64,000 nt of DNA from Aliidiomarina halalkaliphila (GCF_007096385.1 NZ_VJWL01000004.1:62001-126000), one strand, 5' to 3'. Counted from the first letter of the stretch, positions 1-8,918 are shown. Translations and numbers: made by a program. Notes: a model not told the origin generated them from the letters alone.

Positions 1-1029
1 GATGTTGGCCAGTAACACCTGCGCGGTACAGATGTTCGAGGTCGCTTTCTCACGACGGATATGTTGCTCGCGGGTTTGCATCGCCATACGCAAGGCCACA
101 CGGCCTCGTGAATCTTTGGAAACACCAATTACACGGCCTGGCAGCGCACGCTTGAACTTCTCGCGGGTGGCGAAGAAAGCAGCGTGTGGACCACCGTAAC
201 CCATAGGTACACCAAAGCGCTGGGCCGAACCGAATACCATGTCGGCACCCATTTCGCCTGGCGATTTGGTGGCTACTAGCGCCATTAAATCAGAGGCAAC
301 GGCGACCAAGCCTTTGTTGCTCTGGATTTCTGCGATCACGTCGGTGAGATCCAGCAGTTCGCCATCGGCGGCAGGGCTTTGGAACAGAGCGCCAAACACA
401 TCGTGCTTGCCCGCTTCATGCCATGGGCCTTGAATCACTTCAAAACCAAACATTTCGGCACGAGCTTTTACTACGTCGATGGTTTGTGGAAATACGTTGT
501 CGGCCACAAAGAATGCGTTCGACTTAGATTTGCTCACACGCTGGGCCATCGCCATGGCTTCGGCGGCGGCGGTGGCTTCGTCGAGCAACGAGGCAGACGC
601 CAACTCAAGACCGGTCAGGTCGATGGTCATTTGTTGGAAGTTCAAAATGGCTTGCAAGCGGCCTTGGGCAATCTCTGGCTGATAAGGCGTGTACGCCGTA
701 TACCAACCTGGGTTTTCCAGCACGTTGCGCAAGATGACGTTTGGCAACAAGGTGTCGTAGTACCCAAGCCCGATAAAGCTTTTAAATACTTTGTTTTTCT
801 TGGCGATGGTTTTCAAACGCGCCAGAGCGTCACGCTCTGTCATGGATTCGCCGATCGCCAAAAACGGGTCGCGCAAAATGGAGCCTGGAACGGTTTGTGC
901 CGTCATCGCTTCCAGTGATTCGGCGCCCACGTATGCCAGCATATCCTGCTGTTCATTTTCATCCGGACCAATATGACGCGCCACAAATTCATCGTGACGT
1001 TCGAGCTGCTTTAGAGATTTACTGCTCAT
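1..1029 (-). CDS. gcvP: Glycine dehydrogenase (decarboxylating), GcvP, N-terminal 343 residues; runs off the window
   Basis: This is the P protein of the glycine cleavage system. It decarboxylates glycine with PLP and passes the aminomethyl group to the lipoyl arm of GcvH. The reading frame is open from the ATG at 1029 down to base 1, so only the N-terminal third of a roughly 950-residue protein is present. The start matches the family: a short polar leader, then the HIGPDENE motif near residue 20. The PLP-binding lysine of this family lies in the missing C-terminal part. The gene follows gcvH on the same strand, but a hairpin terminator lies between them, so full-length gcvTHP transcription may be attenuated or gcvP may have its own promoter. 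Identity is certain from sequence and context; the partial state is due only to the window edge. Confidence 0.96.
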   Translation of the reverse strand, partial: MSSKSLKQLERHDEFVARHIGPDENEQQDMLAYVGAESLEAMTAQTVPGSILRDPFLAIGESMTERDALARLKTIAKKNKVFKSFIGLGYYDTLLPNVILRNVLENPGWYTAYTPYQPEIAQGRLQAILNFQQMTIDLTGLELASASLLDEATAAAEAMAMAQRVSKSKSNAFFVADNVFPQTIDVVKARAEMFGFEVIQGPWHEAGKHDVFGALFQSPAADGELLDLTDVIAEIQSNKGLVAVASDLMALVATKSPGEMGADMVFGSAQRFGVPMGYGGPHAAFFATREKFKRALPGRVIGVSKDSRGRVALRMAMQTREQHIRREKATSNICTAQVLLANI

Positions 1030-1090
1030 TGACCTAATACCTGCGTTGCTTCAGCGTGTACGAACAAGTTGCCCTGTTCTTGGATTAATG

Positions 1091-1119
1091 AACAACAAAG
1101 CCCCGGCGAAACCGGGGCC
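1091..1119 (-). terminator. Rho-independent terminator between gcvH and gcvP
   Basis: A 7-bp GC-only stem (1100-1106 pairing with 1112-1118) closes a 5-nt loop. In the leftward direction it is followed by TTTGTTGTT. It lies 18 bases after the gcvH stop and about 60 bases before the gcvP start. Confidence 0.75.
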
Positions 1120-1136
1120 TTGCTGTGTTCAAACTA

Positions 1137-1526
1137 TTAGTCTTCTTCGATAGAAGCGGCGTAACCTTCTGCGTCGAGCAGGCCAGCAACTTCGCTTTCA
1201 TCGTCGGCTTTAATCTTAAATAACCAGCCGTCTCCAAATGGGTCGTTGTTGACCAATTCTGGAGAGTCTTCCAGTTCTTCGTTCACGGCAATGATTTCGC
1301 CCGCGATTGGTGCATAGATATCAGACGCCGCTTTCACTGACTCTGCTACGGCACAGTCGTCACCCGCGGCAACGTTGTCGCCTACTTCTGGGAGCTCAAC
1401 GAACACCATGTCGCCAAGAAGCTCTTGCGCGTGGTCGGTGATGCCTACGGTGTATACGCCATCGCCTTCATCGCGAATCCATTCGTGGGTTGAGGCATAT
1501 TTTAATTCGTTTGGTACGTTGCTCAT
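1137..1526 (-). CDS. gcvH: Glycine cleavage system H protein (lipoyl carrier)
   Basis: GcvH carries the aminomethyl intermediate on a lipoyl-lysine between GcvP, GcvT and the L protein. The 129-residue length is normal. The lipoylation motif ESVKAASD places the modified lysine at residue 65. The start at 1526 ([10 protein letters not shown]) is chosen because it matches the family N terminus; a longer in-frame extension to 1616 would overlap gcvT and adds residues that do not look like GcvH. It lies 55 bases downstream of gcvT and is very likely cotranscribed with it. A terminator follows directly. Confidence 0.97.
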   Translation of the reverse strand: MSNVPNELKYASTHEWIRDEGDGVYTVGITDHAQELLGDMVFVELPEVGDNVAAGDDCAVAESVKAASDIYAPIAGEIIAVNEELEDSPELVNNDPFGDGWLFKIKADDESEVAGLLDAEGYAASIEED

Positions 1527-1581
1527 GTTGTAACCCTTGTGTCCAAAGACTAAGTCCGTTGAAAAAAATGTGTGCTGAAGT

Positions 1582-2667
1582 TTACGCGGAAACAACCGCC
1601 TTGCCATGACGAACAAAGGAGGGTTTCACCACCTTTACTGTAACCATTTTTTTGCGCATTTCCACTTGTGCGGTATCACCTACTGGCTGCGGTACCCGCG
1701 CCATAGCAATACTGTATCCAAGCGTGGGTGAGAAGGTGCCTGACGTAATCACGCCTTCGCCGCCTTCTACAATCACTTTCAGCCCGGCACGAAGAACACC
1801 TTTTTCTTCCATTACCAAACCGATGAGCTTTTCTGTGCCCGCGGCTTTTTGTGCTTCTAGGGCTTCGCGACCCACGAAATTGCGATCCGCCGGCTCAAAG
1901 GCCACCGACCACGCCATATTCGCCGCCAGTGGAGAAACCTCTTCGTTCATGTCTTGGCCGTAAAGGTTCATGCCCGCTTCCAAACGCAGGGTATCACGGG
2001 CACCGAGGCCACATGGGTGCACGCCAGCTTTCAGAAGCTTATCCCAAGCGTCGCCCACTTGCTCTGCAGGAATAATAATCTCGTAGCCTGCTTCACCGGT
2101 ATAGCCGGTGGTGGCAACAAATAAATCGTCGAGCTGCACGCCCACAAATGGCTTAAGTTCGCTCACTTGTGCGTGTTGTTCGGCGCTCATGAGTACACTT
2201 ACTTTCTCTTTGGCTTGCGGACCTTGCACGGCCAGCATGGCAAACTCAGTGCGCTCAGTGATGGCTACATCAAATTCACCGGCTTGTTTTTCTAGCCACT
2301 GTAAATCTTTATCGCGAGTGGCAGAGTTCACCACCAAGCGATACGACACATCACTGAAGAAATACACGATCAAGTCGTCGATCACGCCGCCGTTCTCGTT
2401 CAGCATGGCCGAGTAAAGGGCTTTACCAGGAACTTGTAATTTCGCCACGTCGTTGGCGAGCAAGTGGCGCAAATACGCCTTGGCTTCAGGGCCAGTGACA
2501 TCAACAATGGTCATGTGGGACACATCAAACATGCCCACTGCCCGACGCACCGCATGGTGCTCTTCGATTTGTGAACCGTAGTTAAGCGGCATGTCCCAGC
2601 CGTGGAAATCGACCATCTTTGCGCCAGCAGCCAGGTGCTGCGGGTATAACGGAGTGCGTTGCGCCAT
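1582..2667 (-). CDS. gcvT: Aminomethyltransferase, glycine cleavage T protein
   Basis: GcvT transfers the one-carbon unit from aminomethyl-lipoyl-GcvH to tetrahydrofolate and releases ammonia. The 361-residue product starts at ATG 2667 ([12 protein letters not shown]), the usual family start; an upstream in-frame extension to 2742 would run through the promoter. Typical GcvT segments are visible: [21 protein letters not shown] near residue 20 and [16 protein letters not shown] in the middle, which belongs to the folate-binding part. It is first gene of the gcvT-gcvH unit and diverges from a LysR gene 198 bases away. A good sigma-70-like promoter sits just upstream. Confidence 0.97.
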   Translation of the reverse strand: MAQRTPLYPQHLAAGAKMVDFHGWDMPLNYGSQIEEHHAVRRAVGMFDVSHMTIVDVTGPEAKAYLRHLLANDVAKLQVPGKALYSAMLNENGGVIDDLIVYFFSDVSYRLVVNSATRDKDLQWLEKQAGEFDVAITERTEFAMLAVQGPQAKEKVSVLMSAEQHAQVSELKPFVGVQLDDLFVATTGYTGEAGYEIIIPAEQVGDAWDKLLKAGVHPCGLGARDTLRLEAGMNLYGQDMNEEVSPLAANMAWSVAFEPADRNFVGREALEAQKAAGTEKLIGLVMEEKGVLRAGLKVIVEGGEGVITSGTFSPTLGYSIAMARVPQPVGDTAQVEMRKKMVTVKVVKPSFVRHGKAVVSA

Positions 2668-2713
2668 TGCGTATTTCACTTCTGTTGGTTTTCTGTTCGA
2701 TTCGATGGCCCTC

Positions 2714-2742
2714 ATTATAGGTTGCCACGGGGTTGCCAACAA
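2714..2742 (-). promoter_or_regulatory. Promoter of gcvT-gcvH
   Basis: On the minus strand a perfect -10 hexamer TATAAT (2714-2719) is preceded by a 17-bp spacer and a -35-like TTGTTG (2737-2742). The spacer contains a repeated GGCAAC motif 11 bp apart (2722-2727 and 2733-2738 read leftward), which could be a regulator site. The divergent LysR gene is an obvious but unproven candidate regulator. No glycine riboswitch fold fits in the short leader. Confidence 0.6.
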
Positions 2743-2865
2743 ATTAAAAACCCTAATACGCGCATTAAGTTTTCTTATACAGATACGCTAAACATTGCTA
2801 AAATAAATGCTTAGTGGGTGCCATTGCGGGCATTCAGGCTCCAAATACCAGCACAGGTCGTGGTT

Positions 2866-3711
2866 ATGAAACACTTATCTTTCGAAAGCCTTCGCTCTTT
2901 TGTGATGGTCACCGACTTGCAAAGCTTTACGCTCGCCGGTGAACGGCTCGGACGTTCGCAGCCAGCCATCAGCTTGCAGTTAAAAAAGCTCGAAGAACAA
3001 GTCGATGCGGTGCTCTTTGATCGCCAAGGGGGCAAGCTCAAGCTCACTGCCGCCGGTCAGGAATTATATCAAGGAGCGCGCCAGCTATTAAGCAGCCATG
3101 ATCAACTGCTTGCCCGCTTTGAAAAAACGCCGATTTCTGGGCAGGTGCGTTTGGGCATTCCCAGTGAATTTGCCACCGCTCTGCTGCCTCGGGTGCTTGG
3201 GCAGTTTGCCGCCAGCTACCCGCAAATTACTTTAGAAGTAACTTCCGCGCTCAGTCGCGATTTACGTTTAGGGGCCAGCCGTGGCCAATTCGACGTGATT
3301 CTCACCGTGGCGGAGCAAGGCCCTCCCAATGCAGTACAAGTAAAAGAAGACCAATTGGTATGGGTCGCTGGCCGCTCTGATTTTAGTTGGCAGGGCCCGG
3401 TGCCCTTGGTGTTGGCCGCCGAAGGCTGTATTTATCGCCGCCGTACCTTGCAAGCGCTCAAGCAAATGGGGCGCAATTGCCGAATTACCTATACCAACTC
3501 AGATCTCACTGGGATTAGCAGCGCATTAAAAAGTGATTTGGGCACAACAGTGCTAGCAAAAAGCTCGTTGCCTGCGGATTTGGTGGAATTGCGCCATCCG
3601 GATCTGCCGCCATTAGGTACTGTGGGGATTTATCTGGAGCGCCACAGCCAAACGCCGAACGACGCCTCAGAGCATTTGCTCTCGTACTTGAGTGATTTCT
3701 TAAATCCGTAG
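2866..3711 (+). CDS. LysR-family transcriptional regulator
   Basis: This is a 281-residue LysR-type regulator, of slightly short normal length. Residues 3-62 form the winged helix-turn-helix (SFESLRSFV ... SQPAISLQLKKLE ... LFDRQGGKLKLTAAG), followed by a linker helix and a LysR substrate-binding domain from about residue 85. ATG 2866 is preferred over the upstream GTG at 2818 because it opens exactly at the conserved DNA-binding domain and follows an AGGT. It faces away from gcvT and toward ubiI. It does not look like GcvA. The gene interrupts the ubiI-gcvT arrangement known in E. coli. Its effector is unknown; control of gcvTH or of itself is the natural guess. Confidence 0.9.
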   Translation: MKHLSFESLRSFVMVTDLQSFTLAGERLGRSQPAISLQLKKLEEQVDAVLFDRQGGKLKLTAAGQELYQGARQLLSSHDQLLARFEKTPISGQVRLGIPSEFATALLPRVLGQFAASYPQITLEVTSALSRDLRLGASRGQFDVILTVAEQGPPNAVQVKEDQLVWVAGRSDFSWQGPVPLVLAAEGCIYRRRTLQALKQMGRNCRITYTNSDLTGISSALKSDLGTTVLAKSSLPADLVELRHPDLPPLGTVGIYLERHSQTPNDASEHLLSYLSDFLNP

Positions 3712-3730
3712 CTTTTAGCCGTGGGCCAAC

Positions 3731-4918
3731 TTAAAACCGGTTGGCCTGGTGCAAGAAAAAGTCTTTGAGTGGGTTTATTTCTTGGGTAATCGCCAGTCCC
3801 GCTGCCCGGGTAAAGCGAATCAGTGGGTTGGTTTTGGTAAACAACTGATGAAACCCTTCCATTACGGCAATATGACGCAATGCCGCCGCTTTACGAGCCC
3901 GTTGGTAACCGCGTAGCGCACGCATGAGCTCGTTGTGATCCCACTGACCATTTAAGGTGCCTAACCCACGTAAGCGATCGGCGAGCACATAGGCATCACC
4001 AAACCCTAAATTTGCGCCCTGCCCGGCTAATGGATGAATGGTATGGGCAGCATCGCCCATCAATACTTGCCGTCCGTAAATCCAATCTTCTGCATAACGC
4101 ATGGTAAGCGGGAAACTCACGCGCTTGCTTACCACTTTGAGCACGCCCAACTGACCGTCGGCGGCTGCGGTTAATTGCTGATTAAAATCCTCATCGCTCA
4201 GGGCTAACAAATCCTGGGCTTTGCTTTTTGGAGTGCTCCACACAATAGAACACTGGTGCGGATCCGCCATGGGCAATAACGCCAAGGGGCCGTCACCGAG
4301 AAATACTTGGCGGGCAATGCCTTGATGGGGTTCGCTGCTTTCAATGGTACATACCACCCCATCTTGTTCGTAATCCCGATGATGCACTGGCGTGCCAGAA
4401 ATTCCGCGCAGGCTCGATTGGCCACCATCGGCGGCAATTAACAGTTGCCCAATTACCACATCGTTATTGCTCAATTGCACACTCACATCGTGGTCGTGGT
4501 ATTCCGGGGCGGTAAAACTCACATCACTTAGTAAGCGCACGCCCGCAGCTTCGGCGCTTTGCCACAGGGCGGCTTCAACTACGGCGTTTTCAATAATGGT
4601 GCCTAAATCTTTGAGATCAGCGTCGTTCGCCGAGAAATGAATATGCCCAAACGAATCATGTTCCCACACATGCATGCCTTGATAATCACCGCATTTCTGC
4701 GCAGGAATACGCTCCCAGGCGCCGAGTTCTTGTAGCCAATTGCGTACCGCATGGTTAAGGGCCGACACGCGCAGGGTTGGGCCGTCTGGCATCGCGCCGC
4801 TGCGTGCTTGCTTTTCAATCACCACCACATCACGACCATGCTTCGCCATGGCGGTCGCAAATGCGAGCCCTACCATGCCGCCGCCTACTACAATGATCTG
4901 TGTTCGAATAATTGCCAT
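3731..4918 (-). CDS. ubiI: FAD-dependent 2-octaprenylphenol hydroxylase (UbiI/VisC type)
   Basis: This flavoprotein monooxygenase hydroxylates the ring of the ubiquinone precursor at C5 at the inner membrane. The N-terminal dinucleotide-binding GGGMVG lies at residues 12-17. The second FAD motif GDAAHTIHPLAGQG is near residue 290. The segment GMHVWEHDSFGHI closely matches the UbiI/VisC branch rather than UbiH. The 395-residue length is normal. It is last in the leftward ygfB-pepP-ubiH-ubiI cluster, the same order as in E. coli. UbiF is the nearest alternative paralogue, but the neighbours argue for ubiI. Confidence 0.93.
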   Translation of the reverse strand: MAIIRTQIIVVGGGMVGLAFATAMAKHGRDVVVIEKQARSGAMPDGPTLRVSALNHAVRNWLQELGAWERIPAQKCGDYQGMHVWEHDSFGHIHFSANDADLKDLGTIIENAVVEAALWQSAEAAGVRLLSDVSFTAPEYHDHDVSVQLSNNDVVIGQLLIAADGGQSSLRGISGTPVHHRDYEQDGVVCTIESSEPHQGIARQVFLGDGPLALLPMADPHQCSIVWSTPKSKAQDLLALSDEDFNQQLTAAADGQLGVLKVVSKRVSFPLTMRYAEDWIYGRQVLMGDAAHTIHPLAGQGANLGFGDAYVLADRLRGLGTLNGQWDHNELMRALRGYQRARKAAALRHIAVMEGFHQLFTKTNPLIRFTRAAGLAITQEINPLKDFFLHQANRF

Positions 4919-5004
4919 GAGTTACCCTACTATTCAGCTAGCCTGCTCGCCTGTGGTTAGTCTCTTGATGATAAGCCCAATTATGAACCCGAAGGTGAGG
5001 CTGA

Positions 5005-6204
5005 TCATGAGCCCGCTGATGAAAACAATGAACGAAAGCCCATGGCTTTGCGCATCAGTGGCTTACTCAATAAATTGCACATACGCAGTGTGTACAGCGC
5101 CTTACTACGGGCATGCCGCAACACCGGATTGGGATTGGCAAATATATTCACTAGCCCATGGGTGAGGCTAATAATCTCGGCATAATCCCGTTGTCGCTGG
5201 GTGCGATACGCCTGCAATCCTGGAATCGCGCCGGGATCCTTGGCATCTAACTGTTGCGCCAGCTCCAGTATATCCCGCACACCCAAATTATAACCTTGGC
5301 CAGCCACCGGATGCAGGGTGTGGCATGCATTACCAATCACCACCGCGCGATGGCCAATAAAGCGATCCGCAAGGGCCAGTTGCAGGGGAAACTTCCCTTG
5401 CAACATCACCTTTTCGAGGCGCCCGGGGGCGGCGCCAAATACCTTTTGAACTGCGCGTAATTGTTCTTGCTCCGGCAAGGTCATGAGGTGCTGTGCTTGT
5501 TCCGGTTGCATACACCACACCAAGGCCGCCTCACGATTGCCTTGCGGTAACAGCGCCGCGGGCCCGTGGGGGGTAAAGCGTTCAAAGGCCCAGCCTTGAT
5601 GTTTTTGTTGGTAAGTCACCACACCCGCGATTGCCACTTGATCATAAGCCGAGCGCGTCATCTCGATCCCTAGCAAATCCCGCGTGCTTGAGTTCGACCC
5701 CTCGGCCACCACCAATAAACGACAATGCAGGGGGTCTTTCATCCCCTCGATGTTGAGGGTGTATCCGGAATCGTCAGCCACGAGTTGGCGAATCTGAACG
5801 CCGCGTTCATGGCGCAACAGGGTGTGTTCTTTACTTACCTGAGCACAGCGCTCATCAAGGGCTTGCTGCAACACGCCCGCCATGGCCACATAGCCCAACG
5901 CAGGCAGATTTTCGCGCTCTGCATGCATTTCCATGCTACCCGGGGCTTCGGTTTCCGATACATGAATATGGGAGATCGCCGCACTGCGCTCTAGGGCCCC
6001 GTTCCAAATGCCATATTCGGCAAGCACTTGTTGCGTGCGCAGTGCCAGAGCTAATCCACGGGGATCTTGATAGGTTGCCCCTTGCTGATGATCCAGCAAA
6101 GCAATCGACAGCTCAGGAAAGCGCCGGGCAAATACCAAGGCGGCTAAACAGCCGGTGAGCCCGCCGCCAGCAATGGCAATATCAACGTGGCGCACGTTAG
6201 GCAT
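5005..6204 (-). CDS. ubiH: FAD-dependent 2-octaprenyl-6-methoxyphenol hydroxylase UbiH
   Basis: UbiH hydroxylates the ubiquinone ring at another position than UbiI, using FAD and oxygen. The dinucleotide-binding GGGLTG is near residue 14. The motif GNACHTLHPVAGQGYNLGVRD near residue 290 has the GNA(A/C)xTLHP form typical of UbiH instead of the GDAAH of UbiI. ATG 6204 follows GGAGAGG and is preferred to the GTG at 6213. It overlaps the end of pepP by 8 bases, so translation is probably coupled. About 86 bases separate it from ubiI. Confidence 0.93.
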   Translation of the reverse strand: MPNVRHVDIAIAGGGLTGCLAALVFARRFPELSIALLDHQQGATYQDPRGLALALRTQQVLAEYGIWNGALERSAAISHIHVSETEAPGSMEMHAERENLPALGYVAMAGVLQQALDERCAQVSKEHTLLRHERGVQIRQLVADDSGYTLNIEGMKDPLHCRLLVVAEGSNSSTRDLLGIEMTRSAYDQVAIAGVVTYQQKHQGWAFERFTPHGPAALLPQGNREAALVWCMQPEQAQHLMTLPEQEQLRAVQKVFGAAPGRLEKVMLQGKFPLQLALADRFIGHRAVVIGNACHTLHPVAGQGYNLGVRDILELAQQLDAKDPGAIPGLQAYRTQRQRDYAEIISLTHGLVNIFANPNPVLRHARSKALYTLRMCNLLSKPLMRKAMGFRSLFSSAGS

Positions 6205-7588
6205 CCTCTCCACGTTTTGAGGCGCTTGTTGCGCGTTCCCGGGTTCCTGTCGACATTCCTGCCGACATTCCTGTAGACATTCCTGCCGACATCAGCGCCT
6301 CAATGCCTTCAATGCTCTTCGGTACCCCAGCGGTTAAATTATGATAGCCATCCGCGGTCACCAATAGATCATCTTCAATACGAATACCGATGCCGCGGTA
6401 TTGCTCAGGCACGGTGTCGTCGTCGGGGGCAAAATACAAGCCCGGCTCAATGGTTAACACCATACCCGGTTTTAATTTAATCGGTGCGCCATCAGCATCG
6501 TAGTTGCCCACATCATGCACATCGAGGCCCAACCAATGACCCAAACCATGAATAAAGAAGCGGCGGCAACTCAAGTCGTTGATATGGGTTTTCACATCCC
6601 CTTGCAAGATCCCGAGCTTAATTAAGCCTTCGGTAAGCACTTTAATCGCCGCTTCTTGGGCTTTGGGCAAGGAGCTGCCGGGTTTAATCTGGGCAAACGC
6701 GGCTTCTTGCGACGCTAACACCACCTCGTACAGCGCGCGCTGCACCGGGCTAAATGTGCCATTCACTGGGAAGGTTCGGGTAATGTCGGCGGCGTAGCCT
6801 TGGTATTCACAGCCAGCATCGATCAGCAATAAATCGCCATCGCACAACTCATCGGAATTGCTTGTATAGTGCAAAATACACGCATTTTCGCCGCCGCCAA
6901 CGATGGATCCATAGGCCGCACCTGCCCCACCATGATGACGAAACTCATGCTGCAATAAAGCTTCCACCTGATATTCAAACATGCCCGGACGAACACTTTG
7001 CATCGCGCGTTTGTGTGCTTCAACGGTAATATCCGCGGCGCGTTGCATGAGGGCAATTTCTTGGTCGGATTTGATCAGCCGCTGTTGATGCAGCTGCGGG
7101 CGACTATCGTGCCAATGGGGTGGCGCCGTTTTACTGCGCTTTGGCGCGGCCCGTAACTGGCGTAGATGCTCGCGCAACTTGGCTTCGAACACCGGGAATT
7201 GATCAAAGGCATAATACAAATGCTCGCTGCCATCGAGATATTCAGGCAACAGCGTGTCGAGTTCATTCAGCGCATGGCATTGTGCGACACCAGAGAGGCT
7301 TTGCGCCTGTTCACAGCCTAACCGACGCCCGTGCCATACTTCCGCGTGCGGATCTCGCGGCAATACAAATAAGATTTCCGAAACTTCAGCATCGGGCAAC
7401 AACACAAGTACCGCATCGGGTTCATTTATGCCGGTGAGATAGAAAAAGTCACTGTCCTGGCGAAACGGAAAATGAGTATCGCGGCTACGAATCACTTCAG
7501 ACGCCCCAGGAAAAATCGCAATTCCCTGAGGTTTCATGGATTTCATAAAGGCTTGGCGCCGGTGTTGGTATTCAGCAGCCTGCGGCAT
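6197..7588 (-). CDS. pepP: Xaa-Pro aminopeptidase (aminopeptidase P)
   Basis: This M24 metallopeptidase removes the N-terminal residue before proline in the cytoplasm. The product has 463 residues. The metal ligands of the pita-bread fold are in place: Asp in LIDAGCEYQGYAADIT (near 253 and 264), His in HGLGHWLGLD (near 350), Glu in TIEPGLYF (near 378) and Glu in IRIEDD (near 403). The C terminus carries an extra tail of about 30 residues containing four copies of Met-Ser-Ala/Thr-Gly, encoded by a 12-bp tandem repeat. It lies between ygfB and ubiH as in E. coli. Confidence 0.95.
   Translation of the reverse strand: MPQAAEYQHRRQAFMKSMKPQGIAIFPGASEVIRSRDTHFPFRQDSDFFYLTGINEPDAVLVLLPDAEVSEILFVLPRDPHAEVWHGRRLGCEQAQSLSGVAQCHALNELDTLLPEYLDGSEHLYYAFDQFPVFEAKLREHLRQLRAAPKRSKTAPPHWHDSRPQLHQQRLIKSDQEIALMQRAADITVEAHKRAMQSVRPGMFEYQVEALLQHEFRHHGGAGAAYGSIVGGGENACILHYTSNSDELCDGDLLLIDAGCEYQGYAADITRTFPVNGTFSPVQRALYEVVLASQEAAFAQIKPGSSLPKAQEAAIKVLTEGLIKLGILQGDVKTHINDLSCRRFFIHGLGHWLGLDVHDVGNYDADGAPIKLKPGMVLTIEPGLYFAPDDDTVPEQYRGIGIRIEDDLLVTADGYHNLTAGVPKSIEGIEALMSAGMSTGMSAGMSTGTRERATSASKRGEDA
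6246..6293 (-). repeat. Four 12-bp tandem repeats in the 3' end of pepP
   Basis: Units begin at 6246, 6258, 6270 and 6282, each close to CCTGYCGACATT on the plus strand. They keep the pepP frame and encode the tetrapeptide MS(A/T)G four times. The tail lies beyond the conserved catalytic domain, so copy-number change would be tolerated in frame. Confidence 0.85.
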
Positions 7589-7613
7589 AACTCGTTTTCC
7601 TCAACAGCACAAA

Positions 7614-8186
7614 TTAATGAATCGTTTGATTTACTGGAGCCACTGGAGTAGATACGCCACTGAGCTCGTTAAAGCACATAATGGCAGTAATTCGAACGTA
7701 TTCGCTTACTTCATAAAACGCCCGTTCATCTTCTTCACCGCTCAGCACATCACTGGATAACTTAGAAATCTCCGCCATATCTTGAATGGCTTCTTTCAAA
7801 TCATCGGATGCCTTGGCTAAGTTCTGTTGATGTATACCAAAGCCCACTAAAAAGCATTGGGTCCATTCGGTTAAGGCCACCACGCGATCTTCGAGGGGTT
7901 CGTCGTCACTGGGGAGCACCATCTGGAAACTCAGATCAGGACACTCTAACCCCGTAACGGTATGGGTATGCAGGGCTTCGAGCTCGTTCAGTAATGGTGC
8001 GCTGAACTTTTCGCCTTCGTTGGTGAGATCCGATAACGCCAAGAGCCAATCACGTTCTTTACTCGGGGCACTGCTGGCCACCAAACCGGTAAGCATTCCA
8101 TGCATTTCAGCGGCACTGACGATCACATTTTCTTGCGCTAACAGTCGGGTTAGTTTCTCAAACCACTGGGAACTTGCTTCACTCAT
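7614..8186 (-). CDS. ygfB: UPF0149 family protein YgfB
   Basis: The 190-residue all-alpha protein matches the YgfB/UPF0149 family: ITAIMCFNEL at the C terminus, an ECPDLSFQMVLPSDDEPLEDRV segment in the middle and a WTQCFLVGFG helix. In Pseudomonas the homologue affects expression of ampDh3 and beta-lactam tolerance; in most species the role is unsettled. It heads the ygfB-pepP-ubiH-ubiI cluster and diverges from zapA, the classical gammaproteobacterial arrangement. The gap to pepP is 25 bases. Confidence 0.93.
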   Translation of the reverse strand: MSEASSQWFEKLTRLLAQENVIVSAAEMHGMLTGLVASSAPSKERDWLLALSDLTNEGEKFSAPLLNELEALHTHTVTGLECPDLSFQMVLPSDDEPLEDRVVALTEWTQCFLVGFGIHQQNLAKASDDLKEAIQDMAEISKLSSDVLSGEEDERAFYEVSEYVRITAIMCFNELSGVSTPVAPVNQTIH

Positions 8187-8442
8187 ATTGAACTGTCCAA
8201 TTTGGATAGATGTTGCATCCCTAATGCTACCATTCGTTGGCCTTCTCAGCCAGAAAACCGCTTACAAATCTATTTCACTGAAAGATTGCAAGTTAATAAC
8301 GCTACCGCTATCCTGCGGCTAATCGCCAGCGCTGTTGCGGCGATCCCGCTGTGAATGTAAGAACAACGAATTCAGCTTGCGTTTTCGAAGATTCCGAAAC
8401 GGACTATACTCACCACTATATGTTGATTTGAGGGAGCGTGAC

Positions 8443-8811
8443 ATGAGTAGTAATGTCGTAGACATCAAGATTCTGGACCGAAGCTATCGGGTGATGTGCC
8501 CGGATGGTCAGGAAACTGCGTTGCGCGAAGCTGCCAAACAACTCGATGAACGCATGGTGGAAACGCGCACCTCGACCAAACTGACCAATATGGAGCAGAT
8601 TGCCATTATGGCAGCGCTTAACTTGTGTCATGAATGGATTCAGGATCGCGCGGTGGAAAGCAAAAAAATTGCAGCTTTGGAAGATAAAGTGAGCTTATTA
8701 CAAGCCACTATCGAAAAAGCCATAGGTGACCCTCGTGCGGCAGAGCGACAAATGGCCGACGCGGGCGAGCTCGAGCTCACAGAAGAAGATCCTAATAAAC
8801 ACGATCAGTAA
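8443..8811 (+). CDS. zapA: Cell division protein ZapA
   Basis: ZapA binds FtsZ and promotes bundling of Z-ring filaments at midcell. The 122-residue product has the N-terminal ZapA fold (VDIKILDRSYRVMCPDGQE) and a C-terminal coiled coil (VESKKIAALEDKVSLLQATIEKA) used for dimer/tetramer assembly. ATG 8443 follows GAGGGAG at good spacing; the open frame extends upstream to 8335 but without family similarity. It diverges from ygfB and is followed at once by a palindromic repeat cluster and 6S RNA, matching the E. coli order zapA-ssrS. The tail after the coiled coil is slightly longer than in E. coli. Confidence 0.95.
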   Translation: MSSNVVDIKILDRSYRVMCPDGQETALREAAKQLDERMVETRTSTKLTNMEQIAIMAALNLCHEWIQDRAVESKKIAALEDKVSLLQATIEKAIGDPRAAERQMADAGELELTEEDPNKHDQ

Positions 8812-8890
8812 CCAACGCGGTGCGTTGGTTGGATTCAGGGCCAACGCGATGCGTTGGGTAGGATTCAGGGCCAACGCGGTGCGTTGGGTA
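8812..8890. repeat. Three REP-like palindromes between zapA and 6S RNA
   Basis: Three copies of a 17-bp near-perfect palindrome, CCAACGCGGTGCGTTGG, lie at 8812-8828, 8841-8857 and 8871-8887. The spacers share GGATTCAGGG. The centre of the second copy reads GAT instead of GGT. The first copy starts on the base after the zapA stop codon. The same palindrome recurs three times at 43597-43917, so it is a dispersed family. The cluster could act as a transcription end for zapA, although no T-run follows. Confidence 0.9.
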
Positions 8891-8912
8891 CCAGCCCGCA
8901 AGGGAGATATGG

Positions 8913-8918
8913 TACAAT
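8913..8918 (+). promoter_or_regulatory. -10 element of the 6S RNA promoter
   Basis: TACAAT lies 5-10 bases before the inferred 5' end of 6S RNA. No convincing -35 hexamer is visible 16-18 bp upstream, where the sequence comes directly after the repeat cluster. Confidence 0.5.

Noticed and set aside
1527-1616. Longer gcvH start
   Set aside because: The extension overlaps the end of gcvT and does not resemble GcvH N termini; the ATG at 1526 matches the family.
2668-2865. Glycine riboswitch before gcvT
   Set aside because: The promoter lies within 50-80 bases of the start, leaving no room for the aptamer, and no conserved aptamer core is visible.
3712-3760. Terminator between the LysR gene and ubiI
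   Set aside because: GGCCAAC/GTTGGCC can pair, but it lies inside the ubiI coding end and no T-run follows on either strand.
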